In this document: positions 34,780 to 43,928 of the stretch, one piece after another
Layout of the letters: each line of letters opens with the position of its first letter
Numbering within the stretch: the first letter of the stretch is position 1
Source: Clostridia bacterium
Lineage (GTDB): Bacteria > Bacillota > Clostridia > Christensenellales > CAG-138
DNA: 64,000 nucleotides
Assembly: GCA_017429985.1 (NCBI GenBank)
Contig: JAFRNW010000018.1
Location: 124,001-188,000, forward strand
Reading direction: 5' to 3'
Program-made: the position numbers and the translations under genes
The notes under the pieces: generated by a model
What the model was told of the DNA's origin: nothing
The model's database searches: none
The model's input: only the letters and a program-made list of their open reading frames with translations

Positions 34780-35865
34780 GTGGAATTAAGAAGCGACCGC
34801 CCGTACTTCAGCATCCTGGTCCCGGTATACAATACCGAGCCTTACCTGGAGGAATGCATCCGTTCCGTCCTGGATCAGCCTTTCCGTGATTATGAGCTCA
34901 TCCTCACAGATGACGGATCCACGGACGGAAGTCCCGCGCTTCTTGACGCTTTCGCCGGAACCGATCCGCGCATCCGGGTCTTCCACAAGGAAAACGGAGG
35001 CCTGCTCCACACAAGAAGGTTTGAGATCGCAAAAGCGGAGGGCTCGCACGTCATATTCCTGGACTCGGACGACAGGCTTGCCCCGGGTGCGCTGGAAATC
35101 CTTCATGAAGCGTTTGAAAGCTCGGGCTGCGACGGCGTGTTCTACGGAAGCCTGCGTTTCTGCGAGGACCGGATCCTCGACGAGGACAAACTCTGCGACG
35201 CGCCGCGGATCATCCGGGACAAGCGCGAGCTGTACAGAACGTGTTTCCTCTGTGATACCTACAACACCATCTGGCGCAAGGCGGTCCGCACGGAAGTATT
35301 CGACGGCCGCTCCTATGACCGGTATTATCACATCCAGGCAGGGGAAGATCTTCTCCAGACGGTCGAGATCCTTGAAAACTGCTCTTCCGTTCTTCTGATT
35401 CCGAATATCCTTTATCAGTACCGTGTCAACCCGACCAGCATCACAAGGGTCAGGAAAACGGAATCCTATTCCCTCGAGATGGTCCTTCCCTCCCTGATCA
35501 CGGATTTCCTGCGGGAACAGAACGTCTTCACGGACGGGGATTTCCGGGACCTGAGGAATTATTTCACAAAGGCCATGCTCGACAAGATCATCACGGTCTG
35601 CCGTTTTTCACCGGATGACGGTGAACGGGACAACTGTCTCCGGGTCATCCGGAACTGCGGCTATTACACGGAGAACATCCGGGACGCCGTCTTTACGCGG
35701 AATGATCTCGGAGCCGGGCTTCTGCTTTTGAACGCTTTCCGGAAAGGTCGCTTCTCTTTCACTTCCTTCCTGGTGCGGATCTATGACGCGGCCGTCATCC
35801 CGGCCAAGATATTTCTGAAGAAAATCCGGAACGCTTCGGGAGGTGCCGCAGACCGTGAGCAGTGA
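34780..35865 (+). CDS. GT2-family glycosyltransferase
   Basis: The chosen start is GTG 34780, six bases after GGAAAGGAG; an upstream in-frame ATG at 34738 lacks a site. The 361-residue protein has the GT-A fold: FSILVPVYNTEPYLEECIRS, the nucleotide-binding DDGSTDGS, and the DxD-type VIFLDSDDRLAPGAL. AGEDLLQTVEIL is the usual acid/base-acceptor region. A C-terminal helical tail follows. It likely builds wall teichoic acid or surface polysaccharide on the cytoplasmic side. It overlaps the next gene by 11 bp. Confidence 0.93.
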   Translation: MELRSDRPYFSILVPVYNTEPYLEECIRSVLDQPFRDYELILTDDGSTDGSPALLDAFAGTDPRIRVFHKENGGLLHTRRFEIAKAEGSHVIFLDSDDRLAPGALEILHEAFESSGCDGVFYGSLRFCEDRILDEDKLCDAPRIIRDKRELYRTCFLCDTYNTIWRKAVRTEVFDGRSYDRYYHIQAGEDLLQTVEILENCSSVLLIPNILYQYRVNPTSITRVRKTESYSLEMVLPSLITDFLREQNVFTDGDFRDLRNYFTKAMLDKIITVCRFSPDDGERDNCLRVIRNCGYYTENIRDAVFTRNDLGAGLLLLNAFRKGRFSFTSFLVRIYDAAVIPAKIFLKKIRNASGGAADREQ

Positions 35866-36820
35866 CAGCTTTGATCCGGAAGAGAAAAAAAGGCCTGTTC
35901 TTCCTTCCTGGTTCCTTCCCGTTTTGGTCGCCCTCCTTCTGGCGGGATCCGTTCTTCTTCTGGTCATTCATTATCTTTCCCCTTCCGATCCCGCGTCCGG
36001 ACATGCCGGGCAGTCTTCCCTGCCCTCCGCGACGCCGGTCCTCGGGGCGGACGGCAATCCGGCCCACCTTGATGTCTGGTTCGTGGACGTCGGCAACGGA
36101 AACTGCACCGTTCTCCGCTGTTCCGACGGAAAGACCCTTCTGGTCGACGCCGGAAGCGCGGACGACGCGGACGGGGTCCTTGCCGCGATCCGGGAAGTGG
36201 GAATCGAGCGGTTCGACCTTGTGTTCGCAACAACGGCCGACAAAAGACATATCGGCGGACTGCCCGCCGTGCTTTCCGAATATCCTGCCGATCTCTGCCT
36301 GATGACGGCGGAATGCATGGCATCGCCCGAAGCAGTCCCGCTTCTTTCCGCCCTTGATACGCTGGATATCCCCGTCTCTACCGTCCGCGCGAGCTTTACA
36401 TCGGTTCTGCCCTGGTCCGATCTTACGGAACTCAGGATCGTTTCTCCTTTCGACGCGGCATATGCCGACGAGAACGATCTCAGCATCATGCTGCACATCT
36501 CATTCGGCTCCACCGCCGTCCTGCTCGCGAGCGACGCGCAGAAGCCTGCGGAGCGTCTTGCCGTGAAGGCGCTCCCGAATTCCATGCTCAAGGCGGATGT
36601 CCTTCAGGTCGGCAACCACGGTGACGCGGACGCGTCGGGCGCCAAATTCCTCGCGACCGTCAAGCCGAAAATCGCCGTCATTTCCTGCGGAAAGAACAAC
36701 ATGCCCGCCGATTCCGTCATCCGGGATCTGACAAGTCTCGGCGCAGAAGTCATTCTGACGGAGGACGCCGGCACCGTGCACATTACGCTTGACGGTGTGT
36801 TTGCCGCGGTGATAAAATAA
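35855..36820 (+). CDS. Membrane-anchored metallo-beta-lactamase-fold protein with a degenerate metal site
   Basis: GTG 35855 is chosen (GGGAGG upstream); GTG 35843 overlaps that site. The 321-residue protein has an N-terminal anchor (LPVLVALLLAGSVLLLVIHY) and an outside ComEC-like MBL domain beginning LDVWFVDVGNGNCTVL and TLLVDAGSADDADGV. The position of HxHxDH reads TTADKRH: only the last His (132) remains. The second site, normally PHHG, is VGNHGDADA. It also keeps the late VKPKIAVISCG strand. So the fold is retained and the metal ligands are mostly gone, suggesting a binding or structural role. It is translationally coupled to the GT2 gene. Confidence 0.8.
   Translation: MSSDSFDPEEKKRPVLPSWFLPVLVALLLAGSVLLLVIHYLSPSDPASGHAGQSSLPSATPVLGADGNPAHLDVWFVDVGNGNCTVLRCSDGKTLLVDAGSADDADGVLAAIREVGIERFDLVFATTADKRHIGGLPAVLSEYPADLCLMTAECMASPEAVPLLSALDTLDIPVSTVRASFTSVLPWSDLTELRIVSPFDAAYADENDLSIMLHISFGSTAVLLASDAQKPAERLAVKALPNSMLKADVLQVGNHGDADASGAKFLATVKPKIAVISCGKNNMPADSVIRDLTSLGAEVILTEDAGTVHITLDGVFAAVIK
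36789..36818 (+). promoter_or_regulatory. Promoter of the T-box-pheST unit
   Basis: TTGACG (36789-36794) and TAAAAT (36813-36818) have an 18-bp spacer. The promoter lies inside the 3' end of the preceding gene. Confidence 0.7.
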
Positions 36821-36839
36821 TTGGTAACCGCGAAGAAAG

Positions 36840-37056
36840 GAAAAAAGACTTTCCGTTCCTGTCAGAGAGCGCCGCAGCTGCTGAAAGCGGCGCAGGAATA
36901 CGGTCAGTCTGCAGAGTTCGTCCCGGAGCGGTGCCGGTGAACCGTGCAGTAGCCGGCAACGGGCAGGCCCGTTACAGCCAAAAGGTTTCGGAACATCGTT
37001 CCGGAGCAAATGAGGGTGGTACCACGACGCTTCGTCCCTTGCGGATGAGGCGTTTT
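36840..37056 (+). promoter_or_regulatory. Phenylalanine T-box riboswitch of pheST
   Basis: The leader carries an AGAGA element, a GCGCCGC/GCGGCGC stem and a candidate specifier codon TTC (Phe) at 36917-36919 in GCAGAGTTCG. The conserved T-box GAGGGTGGTACCACG is at 37012-37026. The terminator is CGCTTCGTCC (37028-37037) paired with GGATGAGGCG (37043-37052), followed by TTTT. Uncharged tRNA-Phe should bind the specifier and T-box, disrupt the terminator and switch on pheS-pheT. Confidence 0.9.
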
Positions 37057-37089
37057 CTTATTTCAAATGATCAGTATGAGGAGGTAAAC

Positions 37090-38118
37090 ATGTCAGTACT
37101 GGATTCTCTGGAAGAAATCCGTGAACAGGCACTGGCGGAGCTGAAATCCAGCAAATCTCTCGAGGAACTGGATCAGCTCCGTGTTTCGGTCTTCGGAAAG
37201 AACGGCAATCTCACCTCGATCCTTCGCACCATGGGCAAGATGGATCCGCAGGAGCGCGCTGCTGTCGGCAAGGAGGCCAACCGGGTCAAGCAGGCGCTTG
37301 AATCCGCTTTGAACGAACGCAAGGAGATCCTTCTCCGTGCCGCGCAGCAGGCAAAGTTCGAACTGGAGCGCGTGGACGTCACCGCCCCCGGCAGGCATAC
37401 GCTGCCGACCGGCCGCATCCATCCCATGACGCAGACCTACCGGGAGATCCGGGACGCTCTGGTCGGAATGGGCTTCTCCCTGTTCGGCGGGCCTGAGATC
37501 GAGCTGGACGAGAACAATTTCACGCTGCTGAATCTGCCGCCGGACCATCCCGCGCGCGACATGCAGGATACGTTCTATATCAACGAAAACGTCGTGCTCC
37601 GCACGCACACGTCCCCGTGCGAGATCCGCGCGCTGAAATCCGTAAAGCCTCCGTTCCGGCTGATCATGCCGGGACGCGTGTTCCGCGTGGATGAGGTCGA
37701 CGCTTCCCATTCCCCCGTCTTTATGCAGATCGAGGGATTTATCGTGGACAAGGGGCTGACGCTTGGCGATCTGAAGGGAACGCTCGACACGTTCGTCCGC
37801 GCCGTGTTCGGCGATGAGGTCAGAACACGGCTCCGCCCGTCCTACTTCCCCTTTACGGAACCCTCCGCGGAGATGGACATGAGCTGCACGATCTGCGGCG
37901 GGAAGGGCTGCCGCGTCTGCAAGGGCACCGGATGGATCGAGATCCTCGGCTGCGGCATCACCAATCCGCACGAACTGGAAAACTGCGGGCTGGATCCGAA
38001 GGAATGGACCGCGCTCGCGTTCGGCGTCGGCGTGGACCGCGTGGCGAGCCTGAAATACGGCATTTCGGATATCCGGCTCGAGTATGAAAACGACGCCCGC
38101 TTCCTGCGTCAGTTCTGA
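37090..38118 (+). CDS. pheS: Phenylalanyl-tRNA synthetase alpha subunit
   Basis: The start is ATG 37090 behind GAGGAGGTAAAC. The 342-residue protein has an N-terminal coiled coil (residues 1-85), class II motif 2 (FRLIMPGRVFRVDEVDASHS) and motif 3 (ALAFGVGVDRVASLKYGI). There is also the Cys-rich insertion CTICGGKGCRVCKGTGWIEI, common in Gram-positive PheS. It forms the alpha2beta2 enzyme with PheT, which starts 17 bp downstream. Controlled by the T-box. Confidence 0.97.
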   Translation: MSVLDSLEEIREQALAELKSSKSLEELDQLRVSVFGKNGNLTSILRTMGKMDPQERAAVGKEANRVKQALESALNERKEILLRAAQQAKFELERVDVTAPGRHTLPTGRIHPMTQTYREIRDALVGMGFSLFGGPEIELDENNFTLLNLPPDHPARDMQDTFYINENVVLRTHTSPCEIRALKSVKPPFRLIMPGRVFRVDEVDASHSPVFMQIEGFIVDKGLTLGDLKGTLDTFVRAVFGDEVRTRLRPSYFPFTEPSAEMDMSCTICGGKGCRVCKGTGWIEILGCGITNPHELENCGLDPKEWTALAFGVGVDRVASLKYGISDIRLEYENDARFLRQF

Positions 38119-38135
38119 GAAGGAGGAAAACAGAT

Positions 38136-40535
38136 ATGAAATTACCGCTCAGATGGCTGAAAGAATATGTGGATTTCAACGTCACGGTTGATGAATTTGT
38201 GGAAAAACTGATGTGGCGCGGTTTCGAGATGGCTTCCGTCGATCCGGAAATGCCGGGCGTGTCCGGCGTTGTCGTCGGCAAAGTGCTGGATATCCGCCGC
38301 CATGAGAATTCGGATCATCTCCACATCTGCTCGATCGACATCGGGAACGAGATCCTTCAAATCGTCACCGGTGCGCAGAACGTGTCAAAGGGAGATCTCG
38401 TACCCGTTGCGGTGGTCGGCTCCGTTCTGTCCGGCCATGAAATGACGAAGGTCAACATGCGCGGCGTCGACAGCTACGGCATGCTGTGCTCCGGCGGCGA
38501 ACTCGGGCTTACCGACGCCGATTATCCCGGAAGCGAGGTCAACGGGATCCTGATCCTCAGGGAAGACCATCCCCTCGGCCAGACGATCCAGGAGGCGGTC
38601 GGCCTCGACAGCATCGTATTCGATATCGAACTGACGCCCAACCGTCCCGACTGCGCCTCCATCATCGGGATCTGCCGCGAGGCCGCGGCTGCGCTCGGGC
38701 AGCCCTTCCGCGAGCCGGTGATCCCCCCTGTGGAGGGAACCGGAAACGAATCCGACTATGCGAGCGTCACGGTCAAAAACGCGGAGCTTTGTCCCCGCTA
38801 TACCGCGCGCGTCGTGACGGATATCCGCATCGAGCCCTCCCCGGTCTGGATGCAGAAAAAACTCCGGAGCGTCGGACTCCGCCCGATCAACAACATCGTC
38901 GACATCACGAACTACGTCATGGTGGAATACGGCCACCCGATGCACGCTTTTGATCTCGCCTGCGTCAAAGACGGCCATATCATCGTGCGAAACGCATACG
39001 AGAACGAGATCGTGACGACCCTGGACGAGAAACAGCGCGCTGTGGACCCGGAGATGCTCCTGATCGCCGACCCGGAAAAGGGCGTCGGCATCGCGGGCGT
39101 CATGGGCGGACTGAATTCCGAGATCACAGAGAACACGAAAGCCGTCCTGTTTGAATCCGCCGTGTTCAAGAGCAGCAACATCCGCAGAACGTCGCGAGTC
39201 CTCCGCCACACGACGGACGCTGCTGCGCACTTCATCAAGGGCGTCGAACCGGTCAACGCCGGGCTTGCACTGGACCGCGCCATCGCGCTAGTCAGCGAGC
39301 TCCATGCCGGAACCGTGATCGGTAAAACGATCGACGTCTGCGCCGCGCCCCTTGAAGACAGGACCGTCGAGATCGACACGGATCACGTCAACCGGATCCT
39401 TGCCACGGATTTCACGCCGCAGGAAATGGCGGACATGCTGAAAACCATCTGCATTTCGTCCAGACCCGGGAACGGGGGACTCACCGTAACGATCCCCCAC
39501 TTCCGTACGGACATCGAAAGCGGGATCGAGGCGGACTGGGATATTGCCGAGGAGATCGCGCGGATCTACGGGTATTATAAGATCGAACCGACCCTGATGC
39601 GCGGAGACACGTTCCGCGGAGGAATCGGTCCCGAATTCGCGTTCGAAGATCTGATCAAGGACACGATGGCCGCGCAGGGCGCGTTTGAAATGTACAACTA
39701 CAATTTCACAGGTCCCGCGGCGCTCGACGCACTCCGGATCGGCACGGATGATCCCATGCGCGAAGCCGTCAAAATCCTGAATCCATTCGGAGAGGATCAG
39801 AGCCTGATGCGCACGACCCTTTACATGGGCATGCTCGACTCCGCGGCCAGAAACTGGAACCGGCATACGGGCCAGACGCGGTTCTTCGAGGTCGGAAACG
39901 TCCACTTCGACAACAACGACGTTCTGCCGGAGGAACAGAAAAAGCTCGGGATCGTCTACTTCTCCGAGTCGGAAGACTTCTTCTCCGTCAAAGGCACCGT
40001 TGAAACGCTGTTCGACGCGTGCTCCATCCCCGGCGCGGTCTTCCGTGCGGCCGACCGGCCCTATTTCCAGCCCGGCCAGGCAGCGCAGATCCTTGCGTCC
40101 GACGGAATCTCCGTTCTCGGGGAGATCGGCCGGCTGCATCCCGACATCGCGGAAAAATGGGACCTCGACTGCCCGGTCTATATGGCCGAGCTGTCCGTCT
40201 CCGCACTGATGGCGGCAAGCACGGGCGTGAAGAAGTTCACGCCTCTCCCGAGATTCCCCGTCGTGCAGCGCGACCTCGCGGTCGTCGTGGACGACCGGAC
40301 GGAAAACGCGGCCGTGTCGAAAATCATTCTCGATACGGAAACGGACTGCACGATCTCGGACGTGGAACTGTTCGACGTCTACGCCGGCATCGGCATCCCA
40401 GCGGGAATGAAGAGCATGGCCTACACGTTTACGCTCCGTTCCGACGACCATACGCTGACGGACGAGGAAATCCATGCGGCCATGGACGCGATCATAGCGA
40501 ATCTGGCGTCACACGGCGCCATGCTCCGCAGATAA
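38136..40535 (+). CDS. pheT: Phenylalanyl-tRNA synthetase beta subunit
   Basis: The 799-residue protein has the usual order: N-terminal tRNA-binding OB domain (GVVVGKVLDIRRHENSDHLH), B3/B4 editing region (about residues 200-400), B5, a catalytic-like core (QSLMRTTLYMGMLDSAARNW) and a C-terminal anticodon-binding FDX domain (FPVVQRDLAVVVDD). Length and layout are normal. Ribosome site GAAGGAGGAAA. Co-transcribed with pheS. Confidence 0.97.
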   Translation: MKLPLRWLKEYVDFNVTVDEFVEKLMWRGFEMASVDPEMPGVSGVVVGKVLDIRRHENSDHLHICSIDIGNEILQIVTGAQNVSKGDLVPVAVVGSVLSGHEMTKVNMRGVDSYGMLCSGGELGLTDADYPGSEVNGILILREDHPLGQTIQEAVGLDSIVFDIELTPNRPDCASIIGICREAAAALGQPFREPVIPPVEGTGNESDYASVTVKNAELCPRYTARVVTDIRIEPSPVWMQKKLRSVGLRPINNIVDITNYVMVEYGHPMHAFDLACVKDGHIIVRNAYENEIVTTLDEKQRAVDPEMLLIADPEKGVGIAGVMGGLNSEITENTKAVLFESAVFKSSNIRRTSRVLRHTTDAAAHFIKGVEPVNAGLALDRAIALVSELHAGTVIGKTIDVCAAPLEDRTVEIDTDHVNRILATDFTPQEMADMLKTICISSRPGNGGLTVTIPHFRTDIESGIEADWDIAEEIARIYGYYKIEPTLMRGDTFRGGIGPEFAFEDLIKDTMAAQGAFEMYNYNFTGPAALDALRIGTDDPMREAVKILNPFGEDQSLMRTTLYMGMLDSAARNWNRHTGQTRFFEVGNVHFDNNDVLPEEQKKLGIVYFSESEDFFSVKGTVETLFDACSIPGAVFRAADRPYFQPGQAAQILASDGISVLGEIGRLHPDIAEKWDLDCPVYMAELSVSALMAASTGVKKFTPLPRFPVVQRDLAVVVDDRTENAAVSKIILDTETDCTISDVELFDVYAGIGIPAGMKSMAYTFTLRSDDHTLTDEEIHAAMDAIIANLASHGAMLRR

Positions 40536-40542
40536 CCCGAAT

Positions 40543-40572
40543 TGACGGAACCCACCTTTTGGGGGTATACTG
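40543..40572 (+). promoter_or_regulatory. Promoter of the zinc-ribbon membrane protein gene
   Basis: TTGACG (40543-40548) and TATACT (40567-40572) are separated by 18 bp, just after the pheT stop. Confidence 0.7.
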
Positions 40573-40600
40573 ATTGCACTAAAGACAGGAGGAAAATGGA

Positions 40601-41050
40601 ATGACTTGTCCATATTGCGGCGCACAGCAGCCTGAAGAAACACGCTTCTGCACGGAATGCGGAAAATATATCGGAAAACCCGAAGAGGAAAGCGCGGAGC
40701 AGGCGGTTCCCGCCGCCGTGGTCCCTGCCGTCCAGGCGCAGCCTGCGGAGATAAAACCCGCACCCGTGGAGCCGGAACCGGAGTCCGCTCCCGCGAAGGA
40801 CAGCCCGTGGGCAACGATCGGCACATGGGGCTGGATCGGGATCCTGCTTCTTCTGCACATCCCTGTGATCAATGTCGTGATGGTCATTCTCTGGAGCTTC
40901 GGCGTTGCCAAGAAGCGCGTGAAACAGTCTTTCGCAAGAGCGGTCCTTGTGCTCGCGCTCGTCGCGCTTCTGGTTATGATCGTCAGCGCGATCGTGATCG
41001 CGCATTACTGGGGACCTTCCATCCAGGAAATGATAGAGAAATACTCCTGA
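40601..41050 (+). CDS. Zinc-ribbon membrane protein, unknown role
   Basis: The 149-residue protein has an N-terminal zinc ribbon (MTCPYCGAQQPEETRFCTEC; cysteines at 3, 6, 17, 20) and a Pro/Ala/Glu linker (residues 30-68). Two membrane helices follow (GWIGILLLLHIPVINVVMVI and AVLVLALVALLVMIVSAIVI). Such proteins are common in Firmicutes and uncharacterised. It has its own promoter and terminator. Confidence 0.82.
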   Translation: MTCPYCGAQQPEETRFCTECGKYIGKPEEESAEQAVPAAVVPAVQAQPAEIKPAPVEPEPESAPAKDSPWATIGTWGWIGILLLLHIPVINVVMVILWSFGVAKKRVKQSFARAVLVLALVALLVMIVSAIVIAHYWGPSIQEMIEKYS

Positions 41051-41064
41051 GAAGCAGCTTTGCC

Positions 41065-41094
41065 AAAGGGACATCTTCCGATGTCCCTTTTTTG
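41065..41094 (+). terminator. Intrinsic terminator after the zinc-ribbon gene
   Basis: AAAGGGACATC and GATGTCCCTTT pair around TTCC, followed by a T-run. Confidence 0.92.
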
Positions 41095-41227
41095 TCTTCT
41101 GCGGTCTTGCCCGGCCTCTGCCGCGCCGTTCCTTTTGGGCTGATTCCGCCGCGCGGATGTGTCATTGCACGGGAAGCATGCTATAATCGGGATAGCAAGT
41201 GAAGCGGAAAGGAAGTCATCTTCAAGA

Positions 41228-42796
41228 ATGGATACCCTGATCAAAAACGTTACGATCATGGACGGTACCGGAGACAAGGCGTTCACCGGTTCCGTCGGAA
41301 TGGAAAAAGGCAAGCTGCGGATCTTCCATACGCCCGATCCGCAGGCGGAAGCGAAAACCGTACTGGACGGCAGCGGCCTGACCGCGGTCCCCGGATTTAT
41401 CGACACGCATTCCCACGGCGATCTGACCATGAAGGGAACGTTCGCCACCGCGAGCAAGATCACGCAGGGGATCACCACCCAGATCGCAGGCCAGTGCAGC
41501 TTTTCCATGTTCCCGTGCGCTCCGGATCCGGAATCCTACCGGGTATTCTCGAAATTCATCGGCGGCATCGCGCCCCACCCGGACATGCCGGAACACGCGG
41601 AGGCCTGCGAAAGCGCCGGGACGTTTTTCAGATGGCTCGACACGCTGGATAATCCCGTTAAGACCTACTCTCTCGTCGGTCTCGGATCCCTGCGTCTCTG
41701 GGCGATGGGCTTCGAAGACAGAAAGCCGGACGAGACGGAACTCAAGCGGATGAAGGACATGCTGCGCCGCTGCCTGCGGGAAGGCGCGCTCGGCCTTTCC
41801 TCCGGTCTGGTCTATTCTCCCTGCCGTTTCGCCTCAAACGAGGAGATCCTGGAGCTCCTGCGCGTCGTGGCGGAAGAGGGCGGCGTCTACGCGACGCATC
41901 CCCGCAACGAAGCGGATCACGTGATCGAAGCGAGACGGGAATCGATCCGGCTCGCCACGGAAGCCGGCGTTCCGCTCTGCGATTCGCACATGAAGACCGC
42001 GGGACGGGATAACTGGGGAAAATCCGTGACCATTCTGGACGATGTGAACCGTGCAATGGACAGCGGGCTCAGGATCCTGATGGACAACTATCCGTATTTT
42101 GCCGGCAATACCTCTCTGAACGTTTCCATCCCTCCGAGATACCTGACGGAAGGCCTGCCCGGTATTCTCAAAGCGCTGGAGGACCCGGTCGAAAGCAGGA
42201 AGATTGAGGAAGAGATCGGGCGCAAATCCAATTATGACAACTACATCTACAACGCGGGCGGATATTCCGGAACGTTCGTCTCTTCCTGCCCGGAATTCCA
42301 TGACGCGGAAAGCAAATTCATTACGGACTACGCAAAGGAGATCGGGGTCAGCCCGTTTGAGGCGTACCGCCAGATCCTGCTCAAGAACCACGGCCTCGGC
42401 CTCGGAATCTACTTCCATCTGAACAAGGAAGATGTGTACCGCTTCTTCGAGCACCCCTTCTGCGCGATCGGAACCGACGGACTCATCGGGCTCGCCAGCG
42501 AAAACGCGCATCCCCGCACGTTCGGCACCATGCCGCGGGCATACCGTCTGCTGACGGAGGACACGCACATCTGCACCCCGGAACAGGCGATCCACCGCAT
42601 GACCGGTCTGACGGCAGAATTCCTGCGGCTTGAGGGCAAGGGCTTCCTGCAGGACGGCAAGGACGCGGACGTGCTGCTTCTGGATCTCGACAACTTCCGC
42701 GATTCGTCCACATACGAAAACGGCACCACCCGCTGCACGGGAATCGAACACGTCTTTGTAGGCGGAAAAGAAATCGATATGAGGAAATACAGATGA
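41228..42796 (+). CDS. D-aminoacylase / N-acyl-D-amino-acid amidohydrolase family
   Basis: The start is ATG 41228 (MDTLIKNVTIMDGTGDKAFT), behind GGAAAGGAAG. The 522-residue amidohydrolase has the metal motif FIDTHSHGDL, the region GLVYSPCRFASNEE, THPRNEAD, LCDSHMKTAG, CAIGTDGLIGLA (metal Asp) and HPRTFGTMPR. A terminal composite beta domain holds KGFLQDGKDADVLLLD. These enzymes deacylate N-acyl-D-amino acids or related N-acyl compounds in the cytoplasm. A GCTATAAT -10 lies at 41181-41187. The stop overlaps the next ATG (ATGA), so the kinase is co-translated. Confidence 0.92.
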   Translation: MDTLIKNVTIMDGTGDKAFTGSVGMEKGKLRIFHTPDPQAEAKTVLDGSGLTAVPGFIDTHSHGDLTMKGTFATASKITQGITTQIAGQCSFSMFPCAPDPESYRVFSKFIGGIAPHPDMPEHAEACESAGTFFRWLDTLDNPVKTYSLVGLGSLRLWAMGFEDRKPDETELKRMKDMLRRCLREGALGLSSGLVYSPCRFASNEEILELLRVVAEEGGVYATHPRNEADHVIEARRESIRLATEAGVPLCDSHMKTAGRDNWGKSVTILDDVNRAMDSGLRILMDNYPYFAGNTSLNVSIPPRYLTEGLPGILKALEDPVESRKIEEEIGRKSNYDNYIYNAGGYSGTFVSSCPEFHDAESKFITDYAKEIGVSPFEAYRQILLKNHGLGLGIYFHLNKEDVYRFFEHPFCAIGTDGLIGLASENAHPRTFGTMPRAYRLLTEDTHICTPEQAIHRMTGLTAEFLRLEGKGFLQDGKDADVLLLDLDNFRDSSTYENGTTRCTGIEHVFVGGKEIDMRKYR

Positions 42797-43671
42797 ATAA
42801 TGTTACCGTAATCGGGGGCGTCGCGTTTGAGATATGCGGCATCCCCAAGGATGTCTGCAGGCTCCGCAACTCGAACCCGGGCAAGGTCCGCATCACCGTG
42901 AGCGGCATCGCCCACAATATCGCCAAGTTCCTGAGAACGTACGGCACGGACGTCCAGCTCGTCACCGCGATCGGATCCGATCTGCGGGGCGAACTGATCG
43001 AAAGGGAATGCCGTTCCCTCGGGATCGGTCTGGACTATATCCAGCGGCAGGACGCGGAGAGCGCCGCGTACATCCGGGTGTATGACGACGATTTCAACCT
43101 GCTGACCGGAATCAACGAAATGGAAATCATCGACAGGATCCCGGTCCGGCATCTGAAAACCGTGCTGCCCGCCATCAACCAAAGCGATTTCTGCGTCATC
43201 GACTCGAATATTTCGGTGGAATCGCTGGGTTTCCTGACGGAGAATGTGACCGTGCCCCTGTTCTATGAGCCGGTATCCGTCGCGAAGGCGAAGCGAATCG
43301 GCATGCATCTGAACAAGTGCTACTCCGTCAAGGCGAACCGTTTCGAAGCGGGCCAGCTCTCCGGATGCTCGTGCGATACCATCCGCGGCGCGTACCGCGC
43401 GGCGGAATGGTTCCTGACGCAGGGAATCAAAAAGGTCTTCATCACGCTGGGGTCGGAAGGCATCCTGTATGCGTCCGAGGAAGACTTCGGTCACGTGGAC
43501 GGGATCAAGGTCGACTGCGAGGTCTCCAGCGCAGGAGCCGGGGACTGCGTATCCGCCGCGATCGTGCATTCTCTTCTGAAAGGCGCTTCCATCCGCGAAG
43601 CGGCGGAAGCCGGGAACAAAGCAGGCGCGGAATTCTGCCGCACCGATCATTTCGGAGAGAACTATTTTTAA
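42793..43671 (+). CDS. PfkB-family kinase (pseudouridine/ribokinase-like)
   Basis: The 292-residue protein has PfkB N-terminal VIGGVAFEICGIP, VSGIAHNIAKFLRTYGTDV and ATP-site VFITLGSEGILYA. The catalytic motif SSAGAGDCVSAAIV has Asp in GAGD intact. The SG-AHNIAKFL motif resembles PsuK/YeiC kinases, but no pseudouridine glycosidase is adjacent. Translational coupling to the D-aminoacylase suggests the two act on one compound, possibly an N-acylated sugar or nucleoside. That link is inference. Confidence 0.87.
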   Translation: MNNVTVIGGVAFEICGIPKDVCRLRNSNPGKVRITVSGIAHNIAKFLRTYGTDVQLVTAIGSDLRGELIERECRSLGIGLDYIQRQDAESAAYIRVYDDDFNLLTGINEMEIIDRIPVRHLKTVLPAINQSDFCVIDSNISVESLGFLTENVTVPLFYEPVSVAKAKRIGMHLNKCYSVKANRFEAGQLSGCSCDTIRGAYRAAEWFLTQGIKKVFITLGSEGILYASEEDFGHVDGIKVDCEVSSAGAGDCVSAAIVHSLLKGASIREAAEAGNKAGAEFCRTDHFGENYF

Positions 43672-43928
43672 AAACACGAATCAATGGAATGATTTATGTA
43701 TATATTCAGCTGGTCCCGATTATTAGTAAGCATAATCATTTTTCAGGGAATTACTTATATAGTTCAAAACGAAAAGTGAAAATGGTATTAAGAGACGAAC
43801 GGTTTTATTCGACCAAAATTGACAGAACACTTTATTTGCATTAGCAACGGAAGCATTACTCTACTGAATTATTAAAAAGGACGGTTAGGCAAACTCGATC
43901 ATATTGTTTAGTTTGTCTTATTAGAAGT
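43672..43928 (+). other. AT-rich intergenic stretch at the left edge of an AT-rich insert
   Basis: About 257 bp with sharply lower GC than the flanks and no supported gene, tRNA or repeat. A 20-codon frame from 43782 is not convincing. It marks the composition boundary of the block that holds copy B of the polytopic protein. Confidence 0.6.

Noticed and set aside
43317-43844. An overlapping open frame spanning the end of the PfkB gene and the AT-rich border
   Set aside because: It is in the wrong frame of a well-supported kinase gene and changes composition half-way, so it is fortuitous.
43672-43928. Insertion sequence ends or an integrase next to the AT-rich block
   Set aside because: No inverted terminal repeats, transposase fragment or target duplication could be recognised by eye.
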